Source: Phnomibacter ginsenosidimutans (lineage in GTDB: Bacteria; Bacteroidota; Bacteroidia; Chitinophagales; Chitinophagaceae). From it: a stretch of 64,000 nucleotides of DNA. Position 1 is the first letter of the stretch. Each line of letters begins with the position of its first letter. The translations under genes and the position numbers were made by a program. This document shows, piece after piece, positions 35,009 to 43,669 of this stretch. The notes under the pieces are model-generated. The model ran no database searches. It was not told where the DNA came from and saw only the letters and a list, made by a program, of their open reading frames with translations. The stretch is from NCBI RefSeq assembly GCF_009740285.1, contig NZ_CP046566.1, positions 1 to 64,000 on the forward strand, given 5' to 3'.

Positions 35009-35123
35009 CAGCAGAAATATCTTTGTGAAAACAACTGAACAAGCTTTGTTTGGGGCTTTACGAAATGTCTGCTTTTTCAGCTGTAGCTTGCCCCGGCATC
35101 TATCTTTAAAATGTGTCCCGTTT

Positions 35124-35525
35124 ATGTTACAAATTCACCCCTTTCGATTGAAGCCCGGCGAAGACCTTCGGGCCGGCATTGAAGCATATGTGCAGCAGCA
35201 TCAACTGAAGGCTGCCTTTGTGATGACCTGTGTAGGCAGTCTTACCCAGTATCATCTACGCATGGCCGATCAATCGAAGGGCGAAAAGAAGAACGGACAT
35301 TTTGAAATTGTAAGTCTTGTGGGTACTTGCAGCATACATGGTTCGCATTTACACCTCAGCATCAGCAATGAAGCGGGCATTACTACCGGTGGGCATTTGC
35401 TGCATGAATGCCACGTGTATACCACGGCCGAAATAGTGCTGGGTGAAAGTACCGAACACGTATTTGTGCGGGAAAACGATGGCACTACTGCGTGGGAGGA
35501 ACTGCAGGTGAAAAAAAGACAATAA
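35124..35525 (+). CDS. PPC/DUF296 domain protein
   Basis: 133 residues from MLQIHPFRLKPGEDLRAGIE; the frame is open upstream to 35025, but only the part from 35124 resembles the family. PPC-domain features: F.LKPGEDL near the start, AAFVMTCVGSLTQYHLRMAD, EIVSLVGTCSI, HLHLSISNEAGITTGGHL and a final EHVFVRENDGTTAW. These small proteins form trimers; plant versions bind AT-rich DNA (AHL proteins), and bacterial ones are of uncertain role. Start supported by the family length (130-150). Monocistronic after the 34972 terminator. Confidence 0.8.
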   Translation: MLQIHPFRLKPGEDLRAGIEAYVQQHQLKAAFVMTCVGSLTQYHLRMADQSKGEKKNGHFEIVSLVGTCSIHGSHLHLSISNEAGITTGGHLLHECHVYTTAEIVLGESTEHVFVRENDGTTAWEELQVKKRQ

Positions 35526-35531
35526 CAATAT

Positions 35532-36197
35532 TTACAAACCCAATGCTTTCAGCATGGCTTCGGCAACCAGCTGGTTACCCGTGTCATTCAGGTGTACACG
35601 GTCGTAGCTGAGCTGGCCTTTTTCCTGATTGTTGGGGTTGTTGGCTTCGTTGTATGATTGCCAAAATGCACGAAGGTCTACCAGCTTCAATTGATGGGTA
35701 TTTGCCAGTTGACGAATGGCATCTGAGTATTTGTTCAAATCGGCATCCTGTGGATTGGCATTGCCTTTGAGCTCACCAATGCCTGCCGGCGTCACCAGAA
35801 TTACTTCAATGTTTTTGGCCTTCAGCTTGTTGATGATGGCGGTATAAAACTTGCCAAACTTATCAAAGTCAGTGCCGGTTTGGCTGGTGGCTTTGTGCCA
35901 TATATCATTCACGCCAATGTAAATGAAAACGATGTCGGGATTTTTATCAAGCACATCGGATTCCATGCGCAGGTACAGGTCGTACACTTTGTTGCCGCCA
36001 ATGCCGGCACCAATCAATTCATACTGGCTGCTCAGTTTTTTCTGCTCCAGCATTTGCTGCATGCGCCATATATAGCCACCATTGTTTACACCCATTTGCG
36101 TAATGGAATCACCGAAAAAAACAACTTTCTTTTTTTGTACGGGCAGCCAGCTAATCATCATAGCAAGCAGGGCAAATAAAGCAACAATGCGTTTCAT
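35532..36197 (-). CDS. SGNH/GDSL-type hydrolase, secreted
   Basis: 221 residues. Signal peptide MKRIVALFALLAMMISWLP; block I FFGDSITQMG (nucleophile Ser), block II with GAGIGGNKVYDL, block III GVNDIW, block V DRVHLN (Asp-x-x-His). It is a periplasmic or exported esterase/acyl hydrolase of the kind that acts on carbohydrate esters or lipids. Ends only six bases from the convergent PPC gene. Intact. Confidence 0.85.
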   Translation of the reverse strand: MKRIVALFALLAMMISWLPVQKKKVVFFGDSITQMGVNNGGYIWRMQQMLEQKKLSSQYELIGAGIGGNKVYDLYLRMESDVLDKNPDIVFIYIGVNDIWHKATSQTGTDFDKFGKFYTAIINKLKAKNIEVILVTPAGIGELKGNANPQDADLNKYSDAIRQLANTHQLKLVDLRAFWQSYNEANNPNNQEKGQLSYDRVHLNDTGNQLVAEAMLKALGL

Positions 36198-36238
36198 ATG
36201 GTTGGTTGATTATAGCGGGCAAGCTACCAAAAAATGCA

Positions 36239-36682
36239 TCATGGCTTACTGTCTTTTAGCACCAGCAGTTTGTAAAAACGCAACAACTCATCGAGTTCAA
36301 GTTTGGTAAGCGGTGTATGCGTGTCGTATTTGGCTTTGAAGAGCAACACCCGCTTGTGTGCCGGATATTTTTCCAAAATGCTGGCAATTACAATACGAAC
36401 GGGCAGGCTTTCTTCATGAATGGGTGCCGATACAGGTGCTTCCGATTTTTGGCGCACCGGCATCTTTTGAATGATGGCTTGCAGGGTAGCCAGTTTGCCT
36501 TCGGGCATGTTGTGCACCTTCGATGCTTTGTGCATCAGGCCTTCTAGTTGCTTGCGGGTAAGAAAGCCTCGCTCCTGATACTGCTGTAGCAAGCTGGCCG
36601 CAAACGGCGAATGCGGAAATGTACGCACCGTGATGCGCAGTATATCCAGTATTACATCTATTTTTTGTGGAGGAGTAGCCAT
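36239..36682 (-). CDS. Hypothetical helical protein
   Basis: 147 residues from MATPPQKIDVILDILRITVR; the frame is open upstream (36715) into a divergent promoter region. Mostly helical, with RKQLEGLMHKASKVHNMPEG and a C-terminal TPLTKLELDELLRFYKLLVL. No family recognised and no membrane segments. Lies in a short intergenic zone, divergent from the SRPBCC gene. Confidence 0.6.
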   Translation of the reverse strand: MATPPQKIDVILDILRITVRTFPHSPFAASLLQQYQERGFLTRKQLEGLMHKASKVHNMPEGKLATLQAIIQKMPVRQKSEAPVSAPIHEESLPVRIVIASILEKYPAHKRVLLFKAKYDTHTPLTKLELDELLRFYKLLVLKDSKP

Positions 36683-36729
36683 GCTGTGGCGGTAAATGTA
36701 GCACTGAACAATCATCTTACATTTACGGC

Positions 36730-37173
36730 ATGATGGTAAAGGCGCAAATCATTATTGAAAGAAGCAGCACCGAAGTATTGCTGGCATTTTTACATACCCA
36801 ACATACACAAGCCTGGTGGTATGGGTGTCACACTTTTGCTGATGTTGCAGCCGGCTATATCAGCTGGCAATGGCGGCATGAGGATGGGCGTTTTCAATAC
36901 ATCAGTAGTGGCGAAATTCAACAGTATGAACCGGGTTTGTTTTTGCAATTGCGTAATATGTGGCAATACGATTTTGAAAAAGCAAACCCATTAGGCCCGG
37001 TGGATTTACTGATAGAATGTACACCACAATCGGGCCATACATTACTGCACATTCATCATGGTCCGTTTGCTGCAAACACTGCCGAATGGCAAGCCTACGC
37101 CGCAGCTGTTGAAACCGGCTGGCAGCAAGTATTACCGCAGCTAAAACAATACCTGGAAAGGGCTACAGTTTAG
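36730..37173 (+). CDS. SRPBCC/AHSA1-like domain protein
   Basis: 147 residues. Begins MMVKAQIIIERSSTEVLLAF and has TQAWWYGCHTFADVAAGYIS, FLQLRNMWQYDFEKANPLGP and ETGWQQVLPQLKQYLERATV. The order of strands with a long C-terminal helix (AVETGWQQVLPQLKQYLE) fits the START/SRPBCC fold, which binds hydrophobic ligands or acts as a co-chaperone. Its last 11 bases overlap the convergent flippase gene. Confidence 0.65.
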   Translation: MMVKAQIIIERSSTEVLLAFLHTQHTQAWWYGCHTFADVAAGYISWQWRHEDGRFQYISSGEIQQYEPGLFLQLRNMWQYDFEKANPLGPVDLLIECTPQSGHTLLHIHHGPFAANTAEWQAYAAAVETGWQQVLPQLKQYLERATV

Positions 37174-38677
37174 CCACAAAGCGGCCAATCAGCGGCAGCT
37201 TCACCAACTCTTTCTTTTCTACTTTGGCCATGAAAACCGCATAGCCCGCAAACAGCGCAGCAGCTATCAATCCTTTGCCCCATAGTGAAGAGATGAATGG
37301 GTTAATGCCCCAGTTTTGCAATACATACAAACCAACAGCAATCAACAAATAGGCAGCGTATTTTTTCCAGGCATAGGGCACAGGATAATACCGCTGCCCC
37401 ATGCGGTAGCTGACCAGCATCATGGCGGCGTAGCAAATAAAAGTTGCCCACGCACTACCGGTGTAGCCAAACAGCGGAATCCACCACACGTTGAGCAACA
37501 CCGTTACCAAAGCACCGCCCAATGTAATCCATGCACCGGTCCAGGTTTTGTTGGTGAGTTTGTACCAAATACTGAGGTTGTAATAAATGCCGAGGAACAC
37601 ACTGGCCATGGCCAATATGGGAATGATGGCCGAGCCTTCGTTGTAGGCGGCAAAGTTTTCGCCGTAGGCGATGCGTGTAATGAGTGGCAAACCCAATGCA
37701 ATGCCCAGCCACATGAGGCTGCAGGCCATTACAAAAAACTTCATTACCCGGGCATAAGTACGTGCTGCGTTATCGCCGGTACTTTGTTTGAAAAAGAAAG
37801 GTTCGGCCGCCATTTTAAACACCTGAATAAACATGGTGATGAGCACGGCCACTTTGTAGCTGGCACCAAAAATGCCGAGTTGTCTTTTTTCTTCTTCAAT
37901 AGGTAAATCGAGCACATGACTGTACACCAACCGGCTCAGCATTTCATTGATCATGCCGCCAAAGCCCACAATAATCAGAGGATAAGCGTACAGCATTACC
38001 TGCTTCCAGAGTTTCGCATCAAACTCAATGCGCAGCGCCTTCCATTCTTCCCACAGCAGCAGGAGTGAAATGGCACTGGCGATGGCATTGGCCACAATGT
38101 AATAGCCAATACCAAAGGAGGGGTTGTAAAACAAGAGCAATGAATCGTTGGGGTCTTGTGCATAGCGCAGCGGACAAAACCGCAGGAAATAAAAACTCAG
38201 CAACACCGTGAGGCTGATGTTCATCACTTTTACAAACGCATACTTGCGGGGCCGCTCCTGGTGACGCAGCCTTGCAAAAGGAATGGCAGAGAGTGTATCG
38301 AAAAACAGGATGTACACCATCCACCGGAAGTACTCGGGCTTTGTTTCCAGCGAAGTGAAGCGGGCCAAGGGCTCGGTAAACAACAGCAGCATAATGGAAA
38401 ACACAATGGTGCTGCTAATGATGGAAACGCTCAATGTATTGAACAAGCGTTTTTCTTCGGTATGCTGCACAAATCGGAAGTACGCAGTTTCCAATCCGTA
38501 GGTAAACAGGATGTTGAGAAACGGAATGAGGGCATACACCTGTGTGATATCAGCTGTTTGTGTAGGCCCATACCATCGGAACAAAAAGATGGACAAGAGA
38601 TAGCCCAAGAATCGGGTAGCAATGGTGGGAACCCCATACCATAAAGTTTGTCCGGCTAATTTTTTTACACTACCCAA
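37163..38677 (-). CDS. Polysaccharide flippase (oligosaccharide/LPS export, MOP superfamily)
   Basis: 504 residues, about 12-14 membrane helices. Starts MGSVKKLAGQTLWYGVPTIA, where the early GVPTIATRFLGYLLSIFLFR helix is typical of Wzx/MurJ-like flippases. Later segments include FGASYKVAVLITMFIQVFKM and AEPFFFK. It translocates a lipid-linked oligosaccharide over the inner membrane. No sugar-biosynthesis genes lie next to it in the window. Intact, which contrasts with the frame problems elsewhere. Confidence 0.85.
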   Translation of the reverse strand: MGSVKKLAGQTLWYGVPTIATRFLGYLLSIFLFRWYGPTQTADITQVYALIPFLNILFTYGLETAYFRFVQHTEEKRLFNTLSVSIISSTIVFSIMLLLFTEPLARFTSLETKPEYFRWMVYILFFDTLSAIPFARLRHQERPRKYAFVKVMNISLTVLLSFYFLRFCPLRYAQDPNDSLLLFYNPSFGIGYYIVANAIASAISLLLLWEEWKALRIEFDAKLWKQVMLYAYPLIIVGFGGMINEMLSRLVYSHVLDLPIEEEKRQLGIFGASYKVAVLITMFIQVFKMAAEPFFFKQSTGDNAARTYARVMKFFVMACSLMWLGIALGLPLITRIAYGENFAAYNEGSAIIPILAMASVFLGIYYNLSIWYKLTNKTWTGAWITLGGALVTVLLNVWWIPLFGYTGSAWATFICYAAMMLVSYRMGQRYYPVPYAWKKYAAYLLIAVGLYVLQNWGINPFISSLWGKGLIAAALFAGYAVFMAKVEKKELVKLPLIGRFVAKL

Positions 38678-38815
38678 TTGGTCTGTTTTTGGTGCAATTT
38701 ATCGAACTGTGTAGCAATGCTGATGCCAAACCTGCGGGCCACCGGTAAATATGTTTATTTTTAACGGAGTAGCCGTTGAATACTGCTGCTTGCAACACAC
38801 AAAAAACCTACAACT

Positions 38816-39523
38816 ATGAAAAAGCAATTCTCTTTTGTAATGGCCATTTTGCTGGCCTGTACTGTATATGCACAAGATCCGGTGGATGCTGCCATTACAC
38901 CAGCGCATCCCACCCGTACTGGTCAGGTAGCATTCAATGGTGTCGAATATCCTTGCAGTGTTACTGATTACGATGCGGCAACCGATGTAGTACAAGATGC
39001 GATTAAATCATACATGCAATCTCTCGGCTACAAGCCAGATAGCCGCAAGGGTTTTATGGTGTATCGAAATGTGCGGTTGACAAATGTGAACAACGGCCAA
39101 CCGGTTGATTTACTCATTTTGGTAGAAACCAAAAGCCGTCAGGAAAAAGACAAGTCCACCGTGTACAGCATCACCAGTGAGCCCGGCAAAATTCCTGACA
39201 AAAAAGTAGATAAAGGCAGCATCAATCCGGCAGCCGTTGCCATGGTTACCGGCGCAGGTACTTTGTTGGCCGAACTCAATGAACATGTGGTGGCTAAAGA
39301 ATTCAACCGACTGCTGAGTGTACAGCAAGACGTGGTGGCCAAAACCGAACGCAAACTGAAAGACCTTCAGAATGATTATGCCTCCATGAAAAAGAAAATG
39401 GATCAGCTGCAAAAAGACATGACCCAAAACCAGAAAGACCAGGAAGCAACCAGCAAAATGATAGAAGAAGAAAAGAAGAAACTGGCTGAGATGGAAGTTA
39501 AAAAGCCCGGCACTGGCAACTGA
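38816..39523 (+). CDS. Secreted hypothetical protein with C-terminal coiled coil
   Basis: 235 residues. Signal peptide MKKQFSFVMAILLACTVYAQ. The middle region (about 30-130), EYPCSVTDYDAATDVVQDAI to VDLLILVETKS, is mixed alpha/beta. Residues 160-235 form a long charged coiled coil (KLKDLQNDYASMKKKMDQLQ to AEMEVKK). Probably periplasmic. No family name known to me. The stop is four bases from that of the convergent cytochrome peroxidase gene. Confidence 0.65.
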   Translation: MKKQFSFVMAILLACTVYAQDPVDAAITPAHPTRTGQVAFNGVEYPCSVTDYDAATDVVQDAIKSYMQSLGYKPDSRKGFMVYRNVRLTNVNNGQPVDLLILVETKSRQEKDKSTVYSITSEPGKIPDKKVDKGSINPAAVAMVTGAGTLLAELNEHVVAKEFNRLLSVQQDVVAKTERKLKDLQNDYASMKKKMDQLQKDMTQNQKDQEATSKMIEEEKKKLAEMEVKKPGTGN

Positions 39524-39527
39524 TGCA

Positions 39528-40556
39528 TTAAGGCTGCGCCAGCTTTTTGTTTTTCAGAAAGGCAGAGTCCGTTAGTGCGGATAAAAAGGCTACCAACTGC
39601 CCCTTTTCAAAATTGGAAAGGGGTATTTTATTTTTCACCAGCGGGTCGGTGGTGGGCCCGTTGATAATGCCGCTGTTGTAGTGCTCCAGCACTTGGTACA
39701 CATCAAAAAAACGGCCATCGTGCCCGTAGTAGCTGCTCACCATTATGTTGCGCAACGAAGGCACCCGAAACTTGAGGCTATCGGCCGGGTTTTGGGTAAT
39801 ACGCATCCGGCCTTTGTCTTGCAGCACGGCATCCATCGGTATGCCGGTGTTGCGATAGCTGAGGTCGGTAAACAAGGGCTCCTTGTGGCAGCTGGCACAT
39901 TTCTGTTTGAAGATATCGTAGCCCAAACTTTCAGGCAGGTTGAACGTCGCTTCACCACGCATTACTTTATCGTATTTGCTATTGGCACTTACCATGGTAA
40001 GCATAAACTGGCTGAGAGCCTGCGTCATGCGTTTGGTGTTGATCTCTTCACTACCAAATGCTGCTGTAAACATGCTGCGATACACTGCATCGGCCCGCAG
40101 TTTGTTCAGCACATTGTCGATGGTTTCGGCCATTTCTACCGGGTTGGTAATGGGCGCCAGCGGTTGTAAATCGAGGTGGGTAATGCCACCATCATGATGA
40201 AACTCGCTGTACCAGGCCAGGTTTTGCAAGGGTGGCGCATTGCGGAGCGTATGGCTGTTGTTGAAGCCATGGCTCAGGTCGTGGGCAAAAGTGCCAAAAG
40301 CTGCATCTTGCTGGTGGCAACTGGCGCAGGGAAACTGTCCGTCTTTGCTGAGGCGGCCATCGTAAAACAATTTTTTACCAAGTGCAATACCTTGCTCTGT
40401 GAGTGGATTGTCGGCAAAATTGTACACAGGTTGTGGCCAGCCCGCCGGTTGCGTAAAGCTGACAGGCGTTACTGGCTTCACGGCATTGGGATCGTTTTTT
40501 TTACAACCTGCCAGTAGCAACAGCCCCATGCTTGCTATGTAAAACCATCGCCGCAT
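39528..40556 (-). CDS. Di-heme cytochrome c peroxidase/MauG-like (MbnH-like)
   Basis: 342 residues. Lipoprotein-type signal MRRWFYIASMGLLLLAGC. Two c-type heme sites: CASCH at 77-81 and CASCH at 220-224. In between are LRNAPPLQNLAWYSEFHHDG and, later, RVPSLRNIMVSSYYGHDGRF, as in MauG/CCP family proteins. The gene starts immediately after the stop of the MbnP-like gene (TAA-ATG), so the two are co-translated. In methanobactin clusters, MbnH converts a Trp of MbnP to kynurenine; a similar periplasmic partner modification is likely here, though no methanobactin genes are seen. Confidence 0.85.
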   Translation of the reverse strand: MRRWFYIASMGLLLLAGCKKNDPNAVKPVTPVSFTQPAGWPQPVYNFADNPLTEQGIALGKKLFYDGRLSKDGQFPCASCHQQDAAFGTFAHDLSHGFNNSHTLRNAPPLQNLAWYSEFHHDGGITHLDLQPLAPITNPVEMAETIDNVLNKLRADAVYRSMFTAAFGSEEINTKRMTQALSQFMLTMVSANSKYDKVMRGEATFNLPESLGYDIFKQKCASCHKEPLFTDLSYRNTGIPMDAVLQDKGRMRITQNPADSLKFRVPSLRNIMVSSYYGHDGRFFDVYQVLEHYNSGIINGPTTDPLVKNKIPLSNFEKGQLVAFLSALTDSAFLKNKKLAQP

Positions 40557-41303
40557 TTAATACTGCACTTCTTTGAGTGAAAACATGTTGGCGTAGTTGT
40601 TGGCTATTTTCAACGCCAGAGCACCCGGCTCCATGGTGGTGCTTTCGGTTGCAATGGAAATATTTGCGGCACCGGTAAACCATTTGAGTGCATCGGCCTG
40701 CAAAATGATATTGAAGCGACTGCCGGTGGTAATAGGTAAAGATGAACTGAATGGAATGCTCACCTGCCGCAATGCATTTTGCCCGGTACGGAAACCGCCA
40801 ATGTGGTAAGTAACCGCTTGCAGCGGCGCCGTGCTCACAAACGAACGGCCTTCGAGCTTGGCAAAAATGTAGCCGCTATTCCAGGTCCAAAACATACCAT
40901 TGGCAGGGTCCAACGCTCCGGTTTGAACGCCGCTTACATTGCGGGTACTGTCTACACCAATCCAAAAGCGTAAGGTTTTTACCTGACCGGCTTTTACAGG
41001 TATGCTAAATGATTTGGATGCTGCATTGGCTTCATCTACCAGAAAATAGCTGTCCGGTATTTGTTGCTCTTCATTATTGTCGTACACCACCGAAAAGTTG
41101 GAGAGATAATATTTGAACACATTAATGGTGACCGGATCGCCGGAGGCAATGGTCACCTGTGTGCCCAATTGCAAGGGTGCTGCACCGGCTGCATGTTGTA
41201 TGCTGATGCTTACCGGAACATCAGTAGCCGCAGTGTCCGATTTTTTTCGGCAACCCAGGGCTACAAGTATTGTTAGCAAAAAGAGTGAAGCAAGTTGTTT
41301 CAT
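40557..41303 (-). CDS. MbnP-family protein, partner of the di-heme enzyme
   Basis: 248 residues with lipoprotein signal MKQLASLFLLTILVALGC. The family features I recognise are VTINVFKYYLSNFSVVYDNN, YFLVDEANAASKSFSIPV, LRFWIGVDSTRNVSGVQTGA and GMFWTWNSGYIFAKLEG, with several conserved Trp. MbnP-like proteins bind copper after MbnH-type modification of a tryptophan. Gene order mbnP-mbnH with zero spacing supports a working pair. Periplasmic or outer-membrane anchored. The role outside methanobactin systems is open; metal acquisition is the usual suggestion. Confidence 0.8.
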   Translation of the reverse strand: MKQLASLFLLTILVALGCRKKSDTAATDVPVSISIQHAAGAAPLQLGTQVTIASGDPVTINVFKYYLSNFSVVYDNNEEQQIPDSYFLVDEANAASKSFSIPVKAGQVKTLRFWIGVDSTRNVSGVQTGALDPANGMFWTWNSGYIFAKLEGRSFVSTAPLQAVTYHIGGFRTGQNALRQVSIPFSSSLPITTGSRFNIILQADALKWFTGAANISIATESTTMEPGALALKIANNYANMFSLKEVQY

Positions 41304-41315
41304 ACGGCATGTGTG

Positions 41316-41720
41316 TTAATCGGTGAAGCTCACTTTACCCCGACTCTTTTTAATATCGCTGCGCTGCTTTTTGCCCGCCATGCGTTTTTCTTTTGCCGCC
41401 TTGCCGGGCTTGGTGGCAATCCTTGCTTTCTTCGGCGTCAAAGCTTTCGCCACCAGCTCCTGCATTTTGCGCAGCACTTCGGCTTTGTTGGACAGCTGGG
41501 TGCGGTGCGTTTGTGCTTTTACATGCAGCACTTGCTCGGCCGTGAGCCGGTGCGCCAGTTTTTGCAACAGCAACTGCCGCTGGGCATCGCTGAGCACAGC
41601 AGAGTTGGCCACCGACCAAAAGCCGGTCACCGCTGTTTCAACCTTGTTCACGTTTTGACCACCCTTGCCACCGCTGCGGCTAAACTGGTATTGTATTTCG
41701 TGTGCAAAATCGGGCTGCAT
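41316..41720 (-). CDS. arfB: Peptidyl-tRNA hydrolase ArfB (ribosome rescue)
   Basis: 134 residues. RSGGKGGQNVNKVETAV carries the GGQ motif (20-22) of class I release-factor domains. The basic tail KARIATKPGKAAKEKRMAGK with KQRSDIKKSRGK is typical of ArfB/YaeJ, which inserts it in the empty mRNA channel and hydrolyses the peptidyl-tRNA of stalled ribosomes. Length fits the family (about 135-140). Lies downstream of the divergent unit that includes the R-M system. Intact. Confidence 0.9.
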   Translation of the reverse strand: MQPDFAHEIQYQFSRSGGKGGQNVNKVETAVTGFWSVANSAVLSDAQRQLLLQKLAHRLTAEQVLHVKAQTHRTQLSNKAEVLRKMQELVAKALTPKKARIATKPGKAAKEKRMAGKKQRSDIKKSRGKVSFTD

Positions 41721-41802
41721 AAGAGGCTAAAGATAACACGCATGGCCCGCAACTGATGGTGCTGTACAGTTTTAGGAGAAAATTGGAGCGGCGAGGGGGA
41801 GG

Positions 41803-41871
41803 TAACCACAAAGGCGCCAAGGAGGCACAAGGAGCAAGAAGTTTTTAACACCGAGGCAAAGGAGGGAACAC
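41803..41871. repeat. Degenerate AACCACAAAGG/CACAAAGG interspersed repeat
   Basis: Short units such as AACCACAAAGGCG, GGCACAAGGAGC and CCGAGGCAAAGGAGG. A relative lies at 46663-46758. The element is non-coding and in the intergenic space upstream of the R-M unit. Confidence 0.55.
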
Positions 41872-41995
41872 ACTGGCTACGGAGAATTTTTGATTCAGCA
41901 AACAACTACATGCTTCAGGTTCATTATACTTTCTAACAGGTATAGAAAAAAGGTTTAAAGGACACTTGTTGTATTGCAAATTTCATTTTATGTTT

Positions 41996-42010
41996 GGACA
42001 AATATTGTCC
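41996..42010. promoter_or_regulatory. Palindromic operator-like site before the R-M regulator gene
   Basis: GGACAAATATTGTCC is a perfect 15-base dyad (GGACAA, TTGTCC) ending three bases before the proposed ATG at 42014. This is the place expected for a controller-protein autoregulatory site. Confidence 0.5.
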
Positions 42011-42013
42011 CAA

Positions 42014-42349
42014 ATGGCATATTCAAAGAAAAAAATAGCAACCGTTGGTGAACAACTCAGGTCTGAAAGAGAGGTAGCGAAACTTTCACTAAGAGAAGTT
42101 GGAATGCATACGGGAATAGACACATCACTTCTAGGTAAAATCGAGAGAAATGAAAGACACCCAACGAAGGAACAGATTAAGCAGTTAGCTGCATTTTTTA
42201 AAATAAATGAGAAAGAATTGATAAAAGAGCTGATTAGTGACCAACTAGCTTTTAAAATTTTATCAGAGGATATTGATATTGATACTTTCAGAGTAGCAGA
42301 GGATAAAGTTGAATATTTAAAATCTAATTACGATGGGAAAAAAAATTAG
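42014..42349 (+). CDS. XRE-type HTH regulator (R-M controller protein-like)
   Basis: About 111 residues from MAYSKKKIATVGEQLRSERE; earlier in-frame Mets (41966, 41990) overlap the palindrome and are less likely. The HTH is VAKLSLREVGMHTGIDTSLL with GKIERNERHPTKEQIKQLAA, of the Cro/C1 type. It overlaps the methyltransferase gene by 17 bases. Likely delays or balances R-M expression. An AT-rich gene in a GC-richer surrounding, so probably acquired with the R-M genes. Confidence 0.8.
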   Translation: MAYSKKKIATVGEQLRSEREVAKLSLREVGMHTGIDTSLLGKIERNERHPTKEQIKQLAAFFKINEKELIKELISDQLAFKILSEDIDIDTFRVAEDKVEYLKSNYDGKKN

Positions 42350-43652
42350 AGTTGTTGAGCTTTTTGCGGGAGTTGGTGGATTTAGATTAGGTCTAGAAGG
42401 TTGGAGAAATAAATCAGCTTGCTCTGGATATACAAAAAATTTAAAGCAAACCTATGAAGTCATTTGGAGCAATCAATGGGAGCCATCTACAAAAGCCCAA
42501 CATGCATCTTATGTTTATGAACATCGATTTGGAAAAGAGGGACATTGTAATAAGGATATATCGACTGTTGATGTAAGTGAAATTCCAGATCATGACTTAC
42601 TTGTTGGTGGCTTTCCATGTCAAGATTATTCTGTTGCAACTACTCTCAAAAACTCAAAAGGTTTGATCGGAAAAAAAGGAGTTCTTTGGTGGTCAATACA
42701 TAAAATTCTGAGTGAGAAACTTAATAAGCCAAAATATGTATTCCTTGAAAATGTTGATAGACTCATTAATTCACCATCAAATCAACGTGGCAGAGATTTC
42801 GCAATAATATTAAAGAGCTTAGGTGACTTGGGGTATGCAGTTGAGTGGAGGATAATAAACGCAGCGGATTATGGAATGCCACAAAGAAGAAGAAGGATTT
42901 TCATTTTAGCGTATTTAAAGTCAACTTCAATTTACAATTCCATTAAAAAACAACGCCCACTGGATTGGATACTATATGATGGTACGCTTGCTACAGCATT
43001 TCCTATTACTTCGGTTCAAACGTTATTCCCAAAAGAATTTGAACTAAAAGAAGATATTGTGGACATATCGTCTAAATTCAATATTGATGGTGGGGAATCA
43101 ATTTTTGAAAACTCTGGACTTTTTATAAATGGAGTTGTAACGACATTAAAATCTTCTCCTGTATTTAATGGCAATTCAACGGTTCTAGGAGATATAATTC
43201 TTAATGGGGAAGTAACTGACGAGTTTTATATTGACGAATGTGATTTGCAAAAATGGCGTATTCTTAAAGGACCTAAAAATCAGGTACGTATTAATGCTGA
43301 CGGTCATGAATATAAGTATAGTGAAGGAGGAATGGTTTTTCCTGATCCGTTAGACAGACCTTCAAGAACTATAATAACGGGCGAAGGTGGAGCATCTCCC
43401 TCTAGATTCAAACACGTTATTAAAACTATTAAAGGGTTTAGAAGACTTTCACCTATTGAGCTAGAAAGACTAAATATGTTTCCTGATAATCATACTAAAT
43501 TGGATGGCATATCAAATTCAAAAAGAGCATTCTTTATGGGTAATGCTTTAGTTGTTGGTGTTATTGAAAAAATTGGAATTGCTCTTAACGAAAAAGTTCA
43601 AGAAGTTGCAAACGTTCGATTAAAGAATCAAATTGAATCTTTAATCGATTAA
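42333..43652 (+). CDS. DNA cytosine-5 methyltransferase
   Basis: 439 residues. Motif I VVELFAGVGGFRLGLE (AdoMet binding), motif IV GGFPCQDYS with nucleophile Cys96, motif VI VFLENV, motif VIII QRRRRIFI, motif IX/X in ELERLNMFPDN and FFMGNALVVGV. A 150-residue target recognition region lies between VIII and IX. It makes C5-methylcytosine and protects against the convergent endonuclease. Overlaps the regulator gene by 17 bases. Low GC, intact. Confidence 0.9.
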   Translation: MGKKIRVVELFAGVGGFRLGLEGWRNKSACSGYTKNLKQTYEVIWSNQWEPSTKAQHASYVYEHRFGKEGHCNKDISTVDVSEIPDHDLLVGGFPCQDYSVATTLKNSKGLIGKKGVLWWSIHKILSEKLNKPKYVFLENVDRLINSPSNQRGRDFAIILKSLGDLGYAVEWRIINAADYGMPQRRRRIFILAYLKSTSIYNSIKKQRPLDWILYDGTLATAFPITSVQTLFPKEFELKEDIVDISSKFNIDGGESIFENSGLFINGVVTTLKSSPVFNGNSTVLGDIILNGEVTDEFYIDECDLQKWRILKGPKNQVRINADGHEYKYSEGGMVFPDPLDRPSRTIITGEGGASPSRFKHVIKTIKGFRRLSPIELERLNMFPDNHTKLDGISNSKRAFFMGNALVVGVIEKIGIALNEKVQEVANVRLKNQIESLID

Positions 43653-43669
43653 AATAGATTTGAGTTACA

